DNA of 14,458 nucleotides, from assembly GCA_937996535.1 (NCBI GenBank), contig CALKVF010000034.1, positions 1 to 14,458 of the forward strand. The letters run 5' to 3'. Under the pieces are notes generated by a model. That model was not told the DNA's origin, did no database searches, and worked only from the letters and a program-made list of their open reading frames with translations. Source of the DNA: an uncultured Novosphingobium sp. GTDB taxonomy: Bacteria > Pseudomonadota > Alphaproteobacteria > Sphingomonadales > Sphingomonadaceae. Positions 1 through 8,161 of this stretch are shown piece after piece (within the stretch, counting starts at the first letter, position 1; every line of letters begins with the position of its first letter). The position numbers were made by a program, and so were the translations under genes.

Positions 1-1030
<1,030 letters not shown>

Positions 1031-1034
<4 letters not shown>

Positions 1035-2071
1035 GCTCCGCTCTGGGCCATCACCAGCAGCGCGAACAGCGTCAGCGCGGTGAGCGCGATCAGCAGCAGG
1101 GCTGCGGTGCGCCACAGAGCGCCCAGCCGCGACAGGCCGTAAGCCCCGCGCAGCTGGCGGTACATGTGCCACGGCGGCAGGGCCAGCGCGGCAACCGCGA
1201 TCCCTTGCACTCCCCCCGTCCCCGCCAGGGTCAGCGCCACGGCCAGCAGCGTCATCGCGCAGAGCGAATAGGTCACGAGCACGGTGTGGTCATAGAGGTG
1301 GAACCGCCGGCTGAACGGGAACAGCAGCCACACGAACGGGACCGAGAGCGGGATCAGCGCCCAGCTGTATTTGTAGGCGTTGTTCTGCAGCTTGTAGAGC
1401 ACCAGGCCGGGGTTCGCCTTGAACTGCCTTAGCGCATGGTCGATCACCGGCACGTCGCTTTGCACGGCGGCCTGATCGAACCGCGCATCCTTCACTTCGC
1501 GCATCACGTCGAGCGCCTGCTGCTGGCCGGCGATCTGCCCGTCGATCGCCCCGGTCGGCTGGTGGCGGCGGACCAGATCGGCGCGCTGGGCCTTGAGGGT
1601 TTCGAGCCGCTGGACCGCGGCCGGCATGCCCTGGTTCACATTCGTGCCATCGACATCGACCACGCTGGCCGGATCCCACGCCCCGGCGAACTGCTTGATC
1701 ACCGCGAACATCAAAAACACCGAAAACAGGAACAGCGCGATCGGGCTGACATAGCTGGCCCGGCGGCCATCGATATATTCGCGGGTCAGCCGCCCCGGCT
1801 GCCAGGCAAGCATCGGCAGCGTCCGCCAGATCTTGCCCTCGAAGTGGAACACCCCGTGCAGCAGATCGTGGAAGAAGGCGCCCAGCGTGCGGTGGACGTG
1901 GCCGGCCTGCCCGCATTGATGACAGTGCGGCCCGACCAGCGCCGCGCCGCAATTGGCACAGGTCGCGCCATCAAGGTGCCCGTCCGCGTGTTCGCCGTGT
2001 CCGGGCTCGAACGCCCGGGCGGTGAGCGCGCCTTGCGCGATATCGCCAATGATCTCGCCGCTGCCCGACAC
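1031..2071 (-). CDS. DUF3667 family zinc-ribbon membrane protein
   Basis: The 346-residue protein matches the DUF3667 layout. A short N-terminal tail is followed by a CxxC-x8-CxxC zinc ribbon (C38, C41, C50, C53), then the family stretch with LLHGVFHFEGKIWRTL and QPGRLTREYIDGRRASYVSP. A first membrane helix at about 109-126 is followed by a charged, probably coiled-coil segment (about 150-195) and four further hydrophobic segments at about 236-345. The function of the family is unknown, and the protein should sit in the inner membrane with the zinc ribbon in the cytoplasm. I chose the GTG start at 2071 because AGGGAG lies 6 bases upstream. An ATG at 2101 in the same frame would add 10 residues but has no good ribosome binding site. 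The stop overlaps the convergent ftsH stop by 4 bases. It is divergent from the small exported protein at 2164. Confidence 0.88.
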
Positions 2072-2077
2072 GTGGTT

Positions 2078-2083
2078 CTCCCT
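2078..2083 (-). promoter_or_regulatory. Ribosome binding site deciding the GTG start of the DUF3667 gene
   Basis: AGGGAG on the minus strand lies 6 bases before the GTG at 2071-2069. This spacing is near ideal and favours the GTG over the in-frame ATG at 2101. Confidence 0.65.
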
Positions 2084-2163
2084 GTTGGATCGGCAATTCA
2101 TGCTCTTGCAACCTTGGCCCGGTCAAGCCAGTCTGGACCAACGACAGCGAGAGGAAGCTGAAC

Positions 2164-2538
2164 ATGCGGCGCAAGGCCATCACCATTCTGGGCGCACTGG
2201 CGCTCACCACCCCGGCTATCGCCGCCCCCGGCGACATGAGCGTGGCCACGTTCCTGACCAAGGCCGATGCGCTGAAGGCCAAGGGGCCGATGGCGCTGTT
2301 CTCCTCGGACATGAGCCTGCTCAAGAACGAGGGCATGGCCGCCGGCGCCGCCTACAAGAACCGGCTCGGGCAGGAACGCGCCGCCGGCCGGCCTTCAAGC
2401 TGCCCGCCCGCGGGGGTCAAGGTCGATTCGGACAAGCTGATCAGCTTCCTGCGCAGCTATCCCGAACCCGCGCGCCCGCGCACGTCGATGAAGATGGCGA
2501 TCGCGGACTATTTCGCCCGCACCTATCCCTGCCGCTAA
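2164..2538 (+). CDS. Small exported protein resembling the Rap1a/Tai family
   Basis: The gene encodes 124 residues starting with a clear Sec signal peptide (MRRK, a hydrophobic core, then a probable cut after about residue 20-21 at AIA/APG), so the product is periplasmic or secreted. The mature part has only two cysteines, in a CPPAGV segment near residue 80 and in the terminal YPCR. The spacing and context (C-P-x-G-V, then a helix ending in LRSYPE, then ...YPC) resemble the Rap1a/Tai fold, in which two such cysteines form a disulfide. Known Rap1a and Tai proteins are immunity proteins against T6SS amidase effectors, but many family members occur without an effector, and no effector gene lies beside this one. 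An immunity role is therefore not claimed. The start is supported by GAGAGGAAG about 6 bases before the ATG. A strong terminator follows the stop. Confidence 0.8.
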   Translation: MRRKAITILGALALTTPAIAAPGDMSVATFLTKADALKAKGPMALFSSDMSLLKNEGMAAGAAYKNRLGQERAAGRPSSCPPAGVKVDSDKLISFLRSYPEPARPRTSMKMAIADYFARTYPCR

Positions 2539-2549
2539 ACCGGCAAACG

Positions 2550-2588
2550 AAAAGGGCCCGCGCTTCGAGCGAAGCGCGGGCCCTTTTT
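2550..2588. terminator. Bidirectional intrinsic terminator between the Rap1a-like gene and rpoZ
   Basis: A perfect 17-bp inverted repeat (arms 2550-2566 and 2571-2587) encloses the tetraloop GAGC. The stem is GC-rich and has four A on the left edge and five T on the right edge. It therefore works as a rho-independent terminator for the + strand gene ending at 2538 and for rpoZ ending at 2611 on the minus strand. Confidence 0.95.
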
Positions 2589-2610
2589 CTATCGGGCGAT
2601 GCCGCGGCGA

Positions 2611-2955
2611 TCAGCCGTCGTAGTCGCCGCCGATCGAGGTGTTGCGCACCGGCGCCGCAGCCGTGATCCGCAGCGCTTCAGCCGACTGGCTGAGCGAGCC
2701 GATGTCATCGACTTCATCATCGTCATCCGGGAGGACGCGCTGGAGCGAATTGATGACCGATTCCTTGAGGATTTCGGGCACCACGGTCTGTTCGGCGATT
2801 TCGCGCAGAGCCACGACCGGGTTCTTGTCGCGATCGCGTTCGACGGTCAGTTCCGCCCCGCCCGAGATTTCGCGCGCGCGCTGCGCGGCCATCAGCACCA
2901 GGTCGAACCGGTTGGGGATCTTGTCGACGCAATCTTCAACGGTAACGCGCGCCAT
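2611..2955 (-). CDS. rpoZ: DNA-directed RNA polymerase subunit omega
   Basis: The 114-residue product is the omega subunit, which helps assemble the beta-prime subunit into RNA polymerase. It shows the family core: MARVTVEDCVDKIPNRFDLV at the start, LMAAQRAREI with the conserved arginines, then DKNPVVALREIAE in the second helix. The acidic linker DDDDEVDD near residues 77-84 and the tail ending in GGDYDG are extensions of the kind seen in alphaproteobacteria. The start ATG at 2955 is preceded by GGAG at 6 bases. An upstream in-frame ATG (2967) would add four residues and lacks support. The gene lies about 100 bases downstream of dnaB on the same strand, separated by an AT-rich stretch that may hold its own promoter. 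It ends just before the shared bidirectional terminator. Confidence 0.97.
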   Translation of the reverse strand: MARVTVEDCVDKIPNRFDLVLMAAQRAREISGGAELTVERDRDKNPVVALREIAEQTVVPEILKESVINSLQRVLPDDDDEVDDIGSLSQSAEALRITAAAPVRNTSIGGDYDG

Positions 2956-2992
2956 CTGGCACTCCACTTCACGAACTTCAGGAAAGCGCAGG

Positions 2993-3021
2993 CTGCTAGG
3001 CCTACCGTCAGATTAAGTCAA
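2993..3021 (-). promoter_or_regulatory. Possible rpoZ promoter
   Basis: On the minus strand TTGACT (3021-3016) and TAGCAG (2998-2993) are separated by 17 bases, about 40 bases upstream of the rpoZ start. The -35 is good and the -10 weak. It borders the AT-rich island at 3010-3060, which also holds a run of six T after dnaB that might assist termination; only a weak AAATC/GATTT hairpin precedes that run. Confidence 0.4.
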
Positions 3022-3056
3022 GAAAAAATCGTATAAATAACTGATTTACAACAATA

Positions 3057-4568
3057 TTATTCATCATCGCCGTAGTCGGAAAGTTCGCCATCCGCGAGAT
3101 CCGAGAACCGGGTGATGCGCGATTCGAAGCGCATGCGGACCTTGCCGGTCGCACCGTGACGCTGCTTGGCGACGATCAGTTCAGCCAAGCCGTGGACCCG
3201 CTCCATTTCGGCAGCCCAGGTGGCGTGGGCCTCGTGGATCTTGGGATCATCGCCATCGGTCGGCTGCTTGGGTTCCTTAGCGGCGACGTAATAGTCCTCG
3301 CGGAACACGAACCAGACCATGTCGGCGTCCTGTTCGATCGAGCCGGATTCGCGAAGGTCCGAGAGCATCGGGCGCTTGTCGTCGCGGCTTTCGACCGCGC
3401 GGCTGAGCTGCGAGAGCGCGATCACCGGGACCGAGAGTTCCTTGGCCAGCGTTTTCAGCCCGCGCGAAATTTCCGAAATTTCGTTCACGCGGTTGTCGCC
3501 CGCACGGCCCGTGCCTTGGAGCAGCTGCAGGTAGTCGACGATGACCATGCCGATGTTGTGGCGGCGTTTCAGGCGCCGCGCGCGGGCGCGCAGCGCGGCG
3601 ATCGAAAGCGCCGGGGTATCGTCGATATAGAGCGGCAGTTCGGCAAGCCGCTGGCTGGCGAAGGACAGCTGCTGGAAATCCTCGCGGCTGATCTTGCCCA
3701 TGCGCAGCGCTTCGGAGCTGATGCCCGACTGTTCGGCAAGGATACGCGTGGCCAGCTGGTCGGCGCTCATTTCGAGGCTGAAGAAGGCCACCGCCGCTCC
3801 GACCGACTTTTCCAGCTCGATCCCGTCGGCGAGATCGCGGCGCAGCCGGTCGGCCGCGTTGAAGGCGATGTTGGTAACGAGCGAGGTCTTGCCCATACCC
3901 GGACGGCCGGCAAGGATGATAAGATCGCTGTCGTGCAGGCCGCCGATCTTCTCGTTGACCGAGGTGAGCCCGGTGGTCTTGCCCGAAATGTGGCCGCCCG
4001 AATTGAACGCCTTTTCGATCGCGCTGATCGCGGTGCGGGTGGCAAGGCTGAAGCTCTGCGCTTCGTTGTTGCTGCCCGCGCCTTCGGCCACGGCATAGAG
4101 CGCGGCTTCGGCCAGTTCGATCTTCTGGAGCGGGGCGACGCTTTCCGAAGTGTCCATCGCCCCCGAAATCAGATCCCGCCCGACCGAGACCAGTTCGCGC
4201 AGCAGCGCCAGGTCATAGATCTGTTCGGCCAGTTCGCGCGGGGCAAGCAGCCCCTGCCCGTCAGCCGTGAGCCGCGCCAGATAGGCCGACCCGCCCAGTT
4301 CCTTGAGGCCCTCGTCGCTTTCGAAATAGGGCTTGAGCGTGACCGGCGTGACCACCGCAGCCCGGTCGAGCAGCTGCTGGATCCGCGCATAGATGCGCTG
4401 GTGGACCGGCTCGAAGAAATGCTTGGAATGGAGCGGGGTGGCCAGTTCCTCGATCACCCGGTTGTCGATCAGCACGGCACCCAGAAACGCGGCTTCGGCC
4501 TCCACGTTGGCCGGAAGGCTGCGGGCGGCGGTGTCATCGGTGCGGGAAAGAAGATCGGTCTCGGCCAT
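3057..4568 (-). CDS. dnaB: Replicative DNA helicase DnaB
   Basis: The 503-residue protein is the hexameric helicase that unwinds DNA at the replication fork. The N-terminal DnaB domain (about 15-120, NVEAEAAFLGAVLIDNRVIEE) serves primase interaction and ring formation. A linker leads to the RecA-like ATPase with Walker A GRPGMGKT at 221-228, SLEMS at 264-268, Walker B VIVDYLQLL at 342-350, the SQLSR/DLRESGSIEQDAD motifs at 386-416 and the arginine-finger region KQRHGATG at 468-475. Length is normal for alphaproteobacteria and there is no intein. I chose the ATG at 4568 because the domain begins soon after it. A TTG at 4613 would add 15 residues. The ribosome binding site before the ATG is poor. 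The gene is divergent from the UPF0262 gene, and rpoZ lies downstream on the same strand. Confidence 0.98.
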   Translation of the reverse strand: MAETDLLSRTDDTAARSLPANVEAEAAFLGAVLIDNRVIEELATPLHSKHFFEPVHQRIYARIQQLLDRAAVVTPVTLKPYFESDEGLKELGGSAYLARLTADGQGLLAPRELAEQIYDLALLRELVSVGRDLISGAMDTSESVAPLQKIELAEAALYAVAEGAGSNNEAQSFSLATRTAISAIEKAFNSGGHISGKTTGLTSVNEKIGGLHDSDLIILAGRPGMGKTSLVTNIAFNAADRLRRDLADGIELEKSVGAAVAFFSLEMSADQLATRILAEQSGISSEALRMGKISREDFQQLSFASQRLAELPLYIDDTPALSIAALRARARRLKRRHNIGMVIVDYLQLLQGTGRAGDNRVNEISEISRGLKTLAKELSVPVIALSQLSRAVESRDDKRPMLSDLRESGSIEQDADMVWFVFREDYYVAAKEPKQPTDGDDPKIHEAHATWAAEMERVHGLAELIVAKQRHGATGKVRMRFESRITRFSDLADGELSDYGDDE

Positions 4569-4629
4569 AAGGCCGGGATCAATGCGCCGGCCCCTGCGGA
4601 CAGGCAAGCACAAGGTGTGGCGATTTTAC

Positions 4630-4644
4630 TCCACAGGCTGTGGA
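4630..4644. repeat. 15-base palindrome in the dnaB/UPF0262 divergent interval
   Basis: TCCACAG-G-CTGTGGA is a perfect inverted repeat with a one-base centre. Each half contains TCCACA, the core of DnaA boxes, but the flanking bases only partly fit the TTATCCACA consensus. It lies about 60 bases upstream of dnaB and may be an operator for either gene. Confidence 0.4.
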
Positions 4645-4669
4645 AGTTTCACGCCCCCTTGCTTGCCGA

Positions 4670-4685
4670 TTTTGCATCTGCAAAA
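4670..4685. repeat. 16-base inverted repeat just upstream of the UPF0262 gene
   Basis: TTTTGCA and TGCAAAA arms of 7 bases are separated by TC and end 10 bases before the ATG at 4696, where no Shine-Dalgarno sequence is visible. It could be an operator or a small leader hairpin. Its function is not known. Confidence 0.35.
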
Positions 4686-4695
4686 GCTGCCCCCC

Positions 4696-5178
4696 ATGGC
4701 CGACCCGAGGATCATCCACATCGAACTCGATGAAGCGACGATCCTGTGGCGCAATGCCGACATCGAACAGGAACGGCGCATCGCGATCTTCGACCTGATC
4801 GAGGACAACACCTTCAAGCCGCTGCGCGCGTGGGAAGCAGGCCATCAGGGCCCCTACCGCCTGAAACTGGCGGTCGATGATGGGCGGCTGGTGCTGGACA
4901 TCGCCGACGAGGAAACCCGGCAGCTGGAGACGCTGATTCTGGGGCTGGGGCGGTTCCGCCGCCCGATCCGCGAATACTTCGCGATCTGCGATTCGTATTA
5001 TCAGGCGATCCGCAAGGCCACCGCCGCCGAAATCGAAACGATCGACATGGCCCGCCGCGGGGTCCACAACGAGGCCGCCGAAATGCTGATGGAGCGGCTT
5101 GGCGGAAAAGTGGATACCGACTTCGCCACTGCACGGCGGCTCTTTACCCTGATCTGCGTCCTGCATATCAGGGGCTGA
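4696..5178 (+). CDS. UPF0262 family protein
   Basis: The 160-residue protein matches the alphaproteobacterial UPF0262 family, whose function is unknown. Visible family features are an N-terminal strand and helix region (IIHIELDEATILWRNADIEQ), the EQERRIAIFDLIEDN segment at about 24-38, GPYRLKLAVDDGRLVLDI at 52-69, FRRPIREYFAICDSYYQAI at 87-105, and the strongly conserved end with IDMARRGVHNEAAE and TARRLFTLICVLH. There is no signal peptide or membrane helix, so it is cytosolic. The ATG at 4696 was chosen because the family homology begins right after it, although the bases before it (a run of C) offer no Shine-Dalgarno sequence. It is the first gene of a probable operon: the GH25 gene starts 33 bases after its stop and cdd follows. 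It is divergent from dnaB. Confidence 0.92.
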   Translation: MADPRIIHIELDEATILWRNADIEQERRIAIFDLIEDNTFKPLRAWEAGHQGPYRLKLAVDDGRLVLDIADEETRQLETLILGLGRFRRPIREYFAICDSYYQAIRKATAAEIETIDMARRGVHNEAAEMLMERLGGKVDTDFATARRLFTLICVLHIRG

Positions 5179-5211
5179 CGTCCAGACCGGGACCGCAGGG
5201 AACGCAACATC

Positions 5212-5910
5212 ATGGCACGCAAGGGAAAAGGCGGCTGGAAGCTGCGCCTGTTGGGCGTGGTGGTGCTGTGCGCGCTGCTGGGCGGCGGCTATCTGTGGTG
5301 GGACATGATCCATTGGCGCCCCGAACGCTCGGCCTTCCCGGTCCAGGGGGTGGAGATCGGCGCGGAAGACGGCGTGGTTGACTGGAAGGCACTGAAAGCG
5401 ATCGGCGCGGACTTCGTCTATGTCGATGCCTCGGCCAGCGCCTTTGCCCGCGATCCCGCTTTCGTGAAGAACTTCGAGGATGCCCGCGCTGCCGGGATGA
5501 AGGTGGGCGCGGTCCACCGCTATGACCCGTGCCAGCCGGCCGAGCGCCAGGCCGCCAACTTCGTCACCGTGGTGCCGCGCGATCCCAGCCTGCTGCCCCC
5601 GGCGGTCGAACTCGACATGCTGGCCGATGGCTGCCCGGTCAAAGTCGGCGATGCCGCGGTGCAGAGCGAACTGATGACCTTCCTCAACCAGATCGAGACT
5701 CACACCGGCAAGGCCACGATCCTCAAGGTCACGGCGCGGTTCGAAAGCCGCTATCATGCGGGCGCCGAACTCGACCGCAAGCTCTGGCTGGTGCGCGACC
5801 GCTTCCAGCCTGACTATGCCCGCCGCCCGTGGACCCTTTGGACTGCCAACAGCGCACTGAACAACCAGGCCGATGCCGCCGCGCTGCGCTGGATCGTGGT
5901 TCAACCCTGA
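5212..5910 (+). CDS. Membrane-anchored GH25 (lysozyme-like) family protein with altered catalytic residues
   Basis: The 232-residue protein has a positively charged start, one N-terminal membrane anchor or uncleaved signal (about 10-31), then a GH25-like barrel facing the periplasm. GH25 landmarks in order are GVEIG followed by VVDWKALKAIGADFVYVDAS (46-74), VGAVHRYDPC (98-107), QAANFVTVVPRD (113-124), PPAVELDMLADGC (129-141), RFESRYH (196-202) and the late TLWTANS (218-224). GH25 lysozymes cut muramic acid bonds with a D-x-E pair at the end of a strand. Here that site reads E133-L-D135, and the N-terminal active-site aspartate position is E48. Catalysis is therefore uncertain, although the reversal may be normal in this sphingomonad subgroup. 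The start has AGGGAA about 9 bases upstream. It lies between UPF0262 and cdd, probably in one transcript. Confidence 0.85.
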   Translation: MARKGKGGWKLRLLGVVVLCALLGGGYLWWDMIHWRPERSAFPVQGVEIGAEDGVVDWKALKAIGADFVYVDASASAFARDPAFVKNFEDARAAGMKVGAVHRYDPCQPAERQAANFVTVVPRDPSLLPPAVELDMLADGCPVKVGDAAVQSELMTFLNQIETHTGKATILKVTARFESRYHAGAELDRKLWLVRDRFQPDYARRPWTLWTANSALNNQADAAALRWIVVQP

Positions 5911-5954
5911 CCCTGCGGTGGACTTTGCCGCGCAATCGCGGGTAAGCCAGCGCC

Positions 5955-6389
5955 ATGACCACCGCCCAAACCACCGACCGCGATAGCCTGATCGCCGCCG
6001 CGCGCACCGCGCAGCGCAGTGCCTATGCCCCCTATTCGAACTTCCACGTCGGCGCGGCGCTCGCCTTTGCCGATGGCAGCGTGGTGACCGGCGCCAATGT
6101 CGAAAACGCCAGCTACGGCCTCGCGCTCTGCGCCGAAACCAGCGCGGTCGCGCAGGCGATGAACGCCGGGCAGCGCGGCGGGCTGGTGGCCGTCGCCGTG
6201 GTCGGCGGGCTCCAGGGCGCAGCGGGCCCCGTGGTCACCCCCTGCGGGCGCTGCCGGCAGGTGCTCAACGAACTGGCGCAGCTGGGCGGGACCGATCCGG
6301 TGATCTGGTGTGCGGGTGAAAGTGACGTGCTGGAGCTGAGCCTTTCGGCCCTGCTCCCCCACGCCTTCGGCCCGGCGGACCTCGCCTAG
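5955..6389 (+). CDS. cdd: Cytidine deaminase
   Basis: The 144-residue enzyme converts cytidine and deoxycytidine to uridine and deoxyuridine in cytosolic pyrimidine salvage. The diagnostic features are present: YAPYSNFHVGAAL at 24-36 for substrate binding, NVENASYG at 48-55, the catalytic C59-A-E61 motif with the proton-shuttling glutamate, and the zinc ligands C97 and C100 in PCGRCRQ. Length and motif spacing fit the homotetrameric small class with three cysteine ligands. The start ATG lies 44 bases after the GH25 stop, with no strong Shine-Dalgarno sequence. It is probably the last gene of the UPF0262-GH25-cdd operon. Its stop TAG overlaps the stop of the convergent M14 peptidase gene in a shared CTAG. 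Confidence 0.97.
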   Translation: MTTAQTTDRDSLIAAARTAQRSAYAPYSNFHVGAALAFADGSVVTGANVENASYGLALCAETSAVAQAMNAGQRGGLVAVAVVGGLQGAAGPVVTPCGRCRQVLNELAQLGGTDPVIWCAGESDVLELSLSALLPHAFGPADLA

Positions 6390-7516
6390 GCTTCAAGCCA
6401 TTCGAGCAGCGCGGCCATGCAGTCGCGCCCCAGCAGCGCCGAACGTTCGGCCGACCAGCCTTGCGCGGCGCAGGGCAGATCGTCGTTGTCCTTGAAGGGC
6501 ATTTCCAGCGTCATCGAGGTGCAGCCAAAGCGTTCGGCGAGCTGGTTGGTCGACATCGCAAGGTTCGCGCGCCCGGGCGCGGACACCGGATAGCCCAGCC
6601 GGGTCTGAAAATCGGGGGTGCGCTGCTCAAGAATGGCGGCATAGCGGTTGAAGCCGGCTTGCAGTGTCTCGCTCCACGACGGGATGCCTTCATAGCCCGC
6701 AAGAAACACCGCCGGGATCGCCTCGTCGCCGTGGACATCCATCGCGAAGTGGACGCCGCTCTGATCCATCGCATTGCGGATGCACAGCACTTCGGGCGAT
6801 TGCTCAGCGCTGGGCGCGGCCCATTCGCGGTTGAGGTTCACGCCCGCCGCATTGGTGCGCAGGTGTCCGCGCACCGAACCGTCGGGATTGGCATTGGGGA
6901 CCACGTGGAACCGGCACAGCTGGCGCAGCTTGCGCCCGACCGGGTCGGTGGGATCGGTGAGGCAGGCCAGCGCGCCCTCCATCCACCATTCGGCCATCGA
7001 TTCGCCGGGATGCTGGCGGGCATAGAGCCACACCTGCTTGCTACCCGCGCCCAGATCGAGGCAATCGATCGTGCGGCCATCGAGGCTGCGCCCAAGCACC
7101 CGGTGCTCCACCCCATCGGCCAGCGCCGTGGCGGCGATCAGATCCTGATGGCGCTCCCAGCTATAGGGCGCGAAATAGGCAAACCACGCGATGCTGCCTT
7201 CGGGGCGATAGCGGATGGTCAGCGTGCCATCGTCCTCGGCGGCGTCAAAGCTGCTCTCGGCCCGGCCCCAGAATTCGCGGTCCTCGCTCACCGCGGCGCG
7301 GTAGCCCGGCCAGCCGCCCGGATAGGCCGAGGCATTGAGCCCGGTAATCTTGAGCGTCAGCTCGCGTCCCTGTGCGCCCGAAACGCGGAAGTGGAACCAT
7401 TGGAAGAAGTCGCTCTGATGGTCCTTGCGGATTGCGAGGCGCGCAAGCGTGCCATCGATCGAGAGCACTTCAATGTTGCCGGAATCGAACCCGGCGTCGA
7501 TTTCAATCTGGGTCAT
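6386..7516 (-). CDS. M14-type cytosolic carboxypeptidase
   Basis: The 376-residue zinc carboxypeptidase has the two-part build of proteobacterial cytosolic carboxypeptidase-like (CCP) enzymes. An N-terminal beta-sandwich (about 1-125, with FQWFHFRVSGAQG and the SYW-like end PYSWERH) precedes the M14 catalytic domain. Visible catalytic residues are the zinc ligands H169 and E172 in ARQHPGES, the substrate-binding NLNREW (227-232) in PNANPDG...NLNREW, the third ligand H262 in DVHGDE, and the general base E338 in MTLEMPF. There is no signal peptide. Eukaryotic relatives trim glutamates from tubulin; the bacterial substrate is not known. The ATG overlaps the stop of the upstream DUF4136 lipoprotein gene (ATGA), which indicates translational coupling in a three-gene operon. 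Its own Shine-Dalgarno sequence is weak. The stop shares CTAG with cdd. Confidence 0.93.
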   Translation of the reverse strand: MTQIEIDAGFDSGNIEVLSIDGTLARLAIRKDHQSDFFQWFHFRVSGAQGRELTLKITGLNASAYPGGWPGYRAAVSEDREFWGRAESSFDAAEDDGTLTIRYRPEGSIAWFAYFAPYSWERHQDLIAATALADGVEHRVLGRSLDGRTIDCLDLGAGSKQVWLYARQHPGESMAEWWMEGALACLTDPTDPVGRKLRQLCRFHVVPNANPDGSVRGHLRTNAAGVNLNREWAAPSAEQSPEVLCIRNAMDQSGVHFAMDVHGDEAIPAVFLAGYEGIPSWSETLQAGFNRYAAILEQRTPDFQTRLGYPVSAPGRANLAMSTNQLAERFGCTSMTLEMPFKDNDDLPCAAQGWSAERSALLGRDCMAALLEWLEA

Positions 7517-8106
7517 TGCACCAGGATAGTTTCACCCGACTGTCCGGGGAAGCCCTTGAACAAGGCTTCTGCCATCTTTGGTGCGCCCAGCGCCGTATCC
7601 GCCATCGGCGAGGATGCGCGCACGGTAAAACTGGCGCGCCCTTCCCACAGCACGGCATCGCTCTTGCGGTCGCGGATCGTCACCGCCAGCGTGGTTTCGA
7701 CCTGTTCGGCGGGGCGCGGGGTCAGGTTGATCCCCACCCCTAGCCCGACCGCCGTGCCATAGCTGCCGGTGGTGCCGCCCATGCCAACCCGCACCGGGCC
7801 GCTGGTGCGTTCGGGCCGAATCGTGCTGCGCGAGAGGCGCAGCTGCGCAACCTGCCCGCCGCCGCCAGCCGGCGCTTCGCCGTAACCCGCGAGAGCAAGC
7901 TGGCGCTGCACCGCGGTCTGGTAGCTTTGCCATTCAAGTGACGCGCCATCGCTGCCCGGCGCCGGTTCAACCGCAATCGTCCCGCGCCCCAGCGCAGCGA
8001 TATCCGCCACGTGAAAGCGCGTGACCTCAACCGGGCCGACCGGGGCGACACAGCCGCCCAGCGCGGCAACAACAGCGACAATTGCGAACCGTTTCAGGCG
8101 CTTCAT
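7513..8106 (-). CDS. DUF4136 family lipoprotein
   Basis: The 197-residue protein starts with a lipoprotein signal (MKRLKR, hydrophobic core, LGGC with C19 as the lipid-bearing residue), so it should be anchored in the envelope, most likely the outer membrane. The mature part fits DUF4136: a strand region GRGTIAVEP at about 41-48, LALAGYGEA with a following hydrophobic strand pattern (70-90), a glycine-rich section at 108-127, and the ending IRDRKSDAVLWEGRA (144-158) then EALFKGFPGQSGET. It is clearly a paralogue of the next upstream gene product, sharing all four blocks. A strong AGGAGG lies 9 bases before the ATG. The stop overlaps the start of the M14 peptidase. The function of DUF4136 is not established. 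Related proteins are mostly envelope lipoproteins. Confidence 0.88.
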   Translation of the reverse strand: MKRLKRFAIVAVVAALGGCVAPVGPVEVTRFHVADIAALGRGTIAVEPAPGSDGASLEWQSYQTAVQRQLALAGYGEAPAGGGGQVAQLRLSRSTIRPERTSGPVRVGMGGTTGSYGTAVGLGVGINLTPRPAEQVETTLAVTIRDRKSDAVLWEGRASFTVRASSPMADTALGAPKMAEALFKGFPGQSGETILVQ

Positions 8107-8115
8107 GACAGGCAG

Positions 8116-8121
8116 CCTCCT
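8116..8121 (-). promoter_or_regulatory. Strong ribosome binding site of the DUF4136 lipoprotein gene
   Basis: A complete AGGAGG on the minus strand lies 9 bases before the ATG at 8106. It is the best Shine-Dalgarno sequence in this operon and sits in the 55-base gap behind the upstream paralogue. Confidence 0.75.
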
Positions 8122-8161
8122 GCACGCGTTCTGGGCCGATCAGGGCGGCGATGCAAGCTGC

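Noticed and set aside
3156..4733. A long open frame (525 codons) on the plus strand opposite dnaB
   Set aside because: It is the antisense shadow of dnaB, kept open by high GC in codon third positions. Its protein is low in hydrophobic pattern and rich in Arg, Gly, Asp and His, and dnaB is unmistakable on the other strand.
4579..5904. A 441-codon minus-strand frame opposite UPF0262 and the GH25-like gene
   Set aside because: Both plus-strand genes carry family motifs, and the minus frame shows only shadow-type composition.
6461..7762. A 433-codon plus-strand frame opposite the M14 peptidase gene
   Set aside because: The M14 catalytic motifs are on the minus strand, and the plus frame has no recognisable domain and crosses two real genes.
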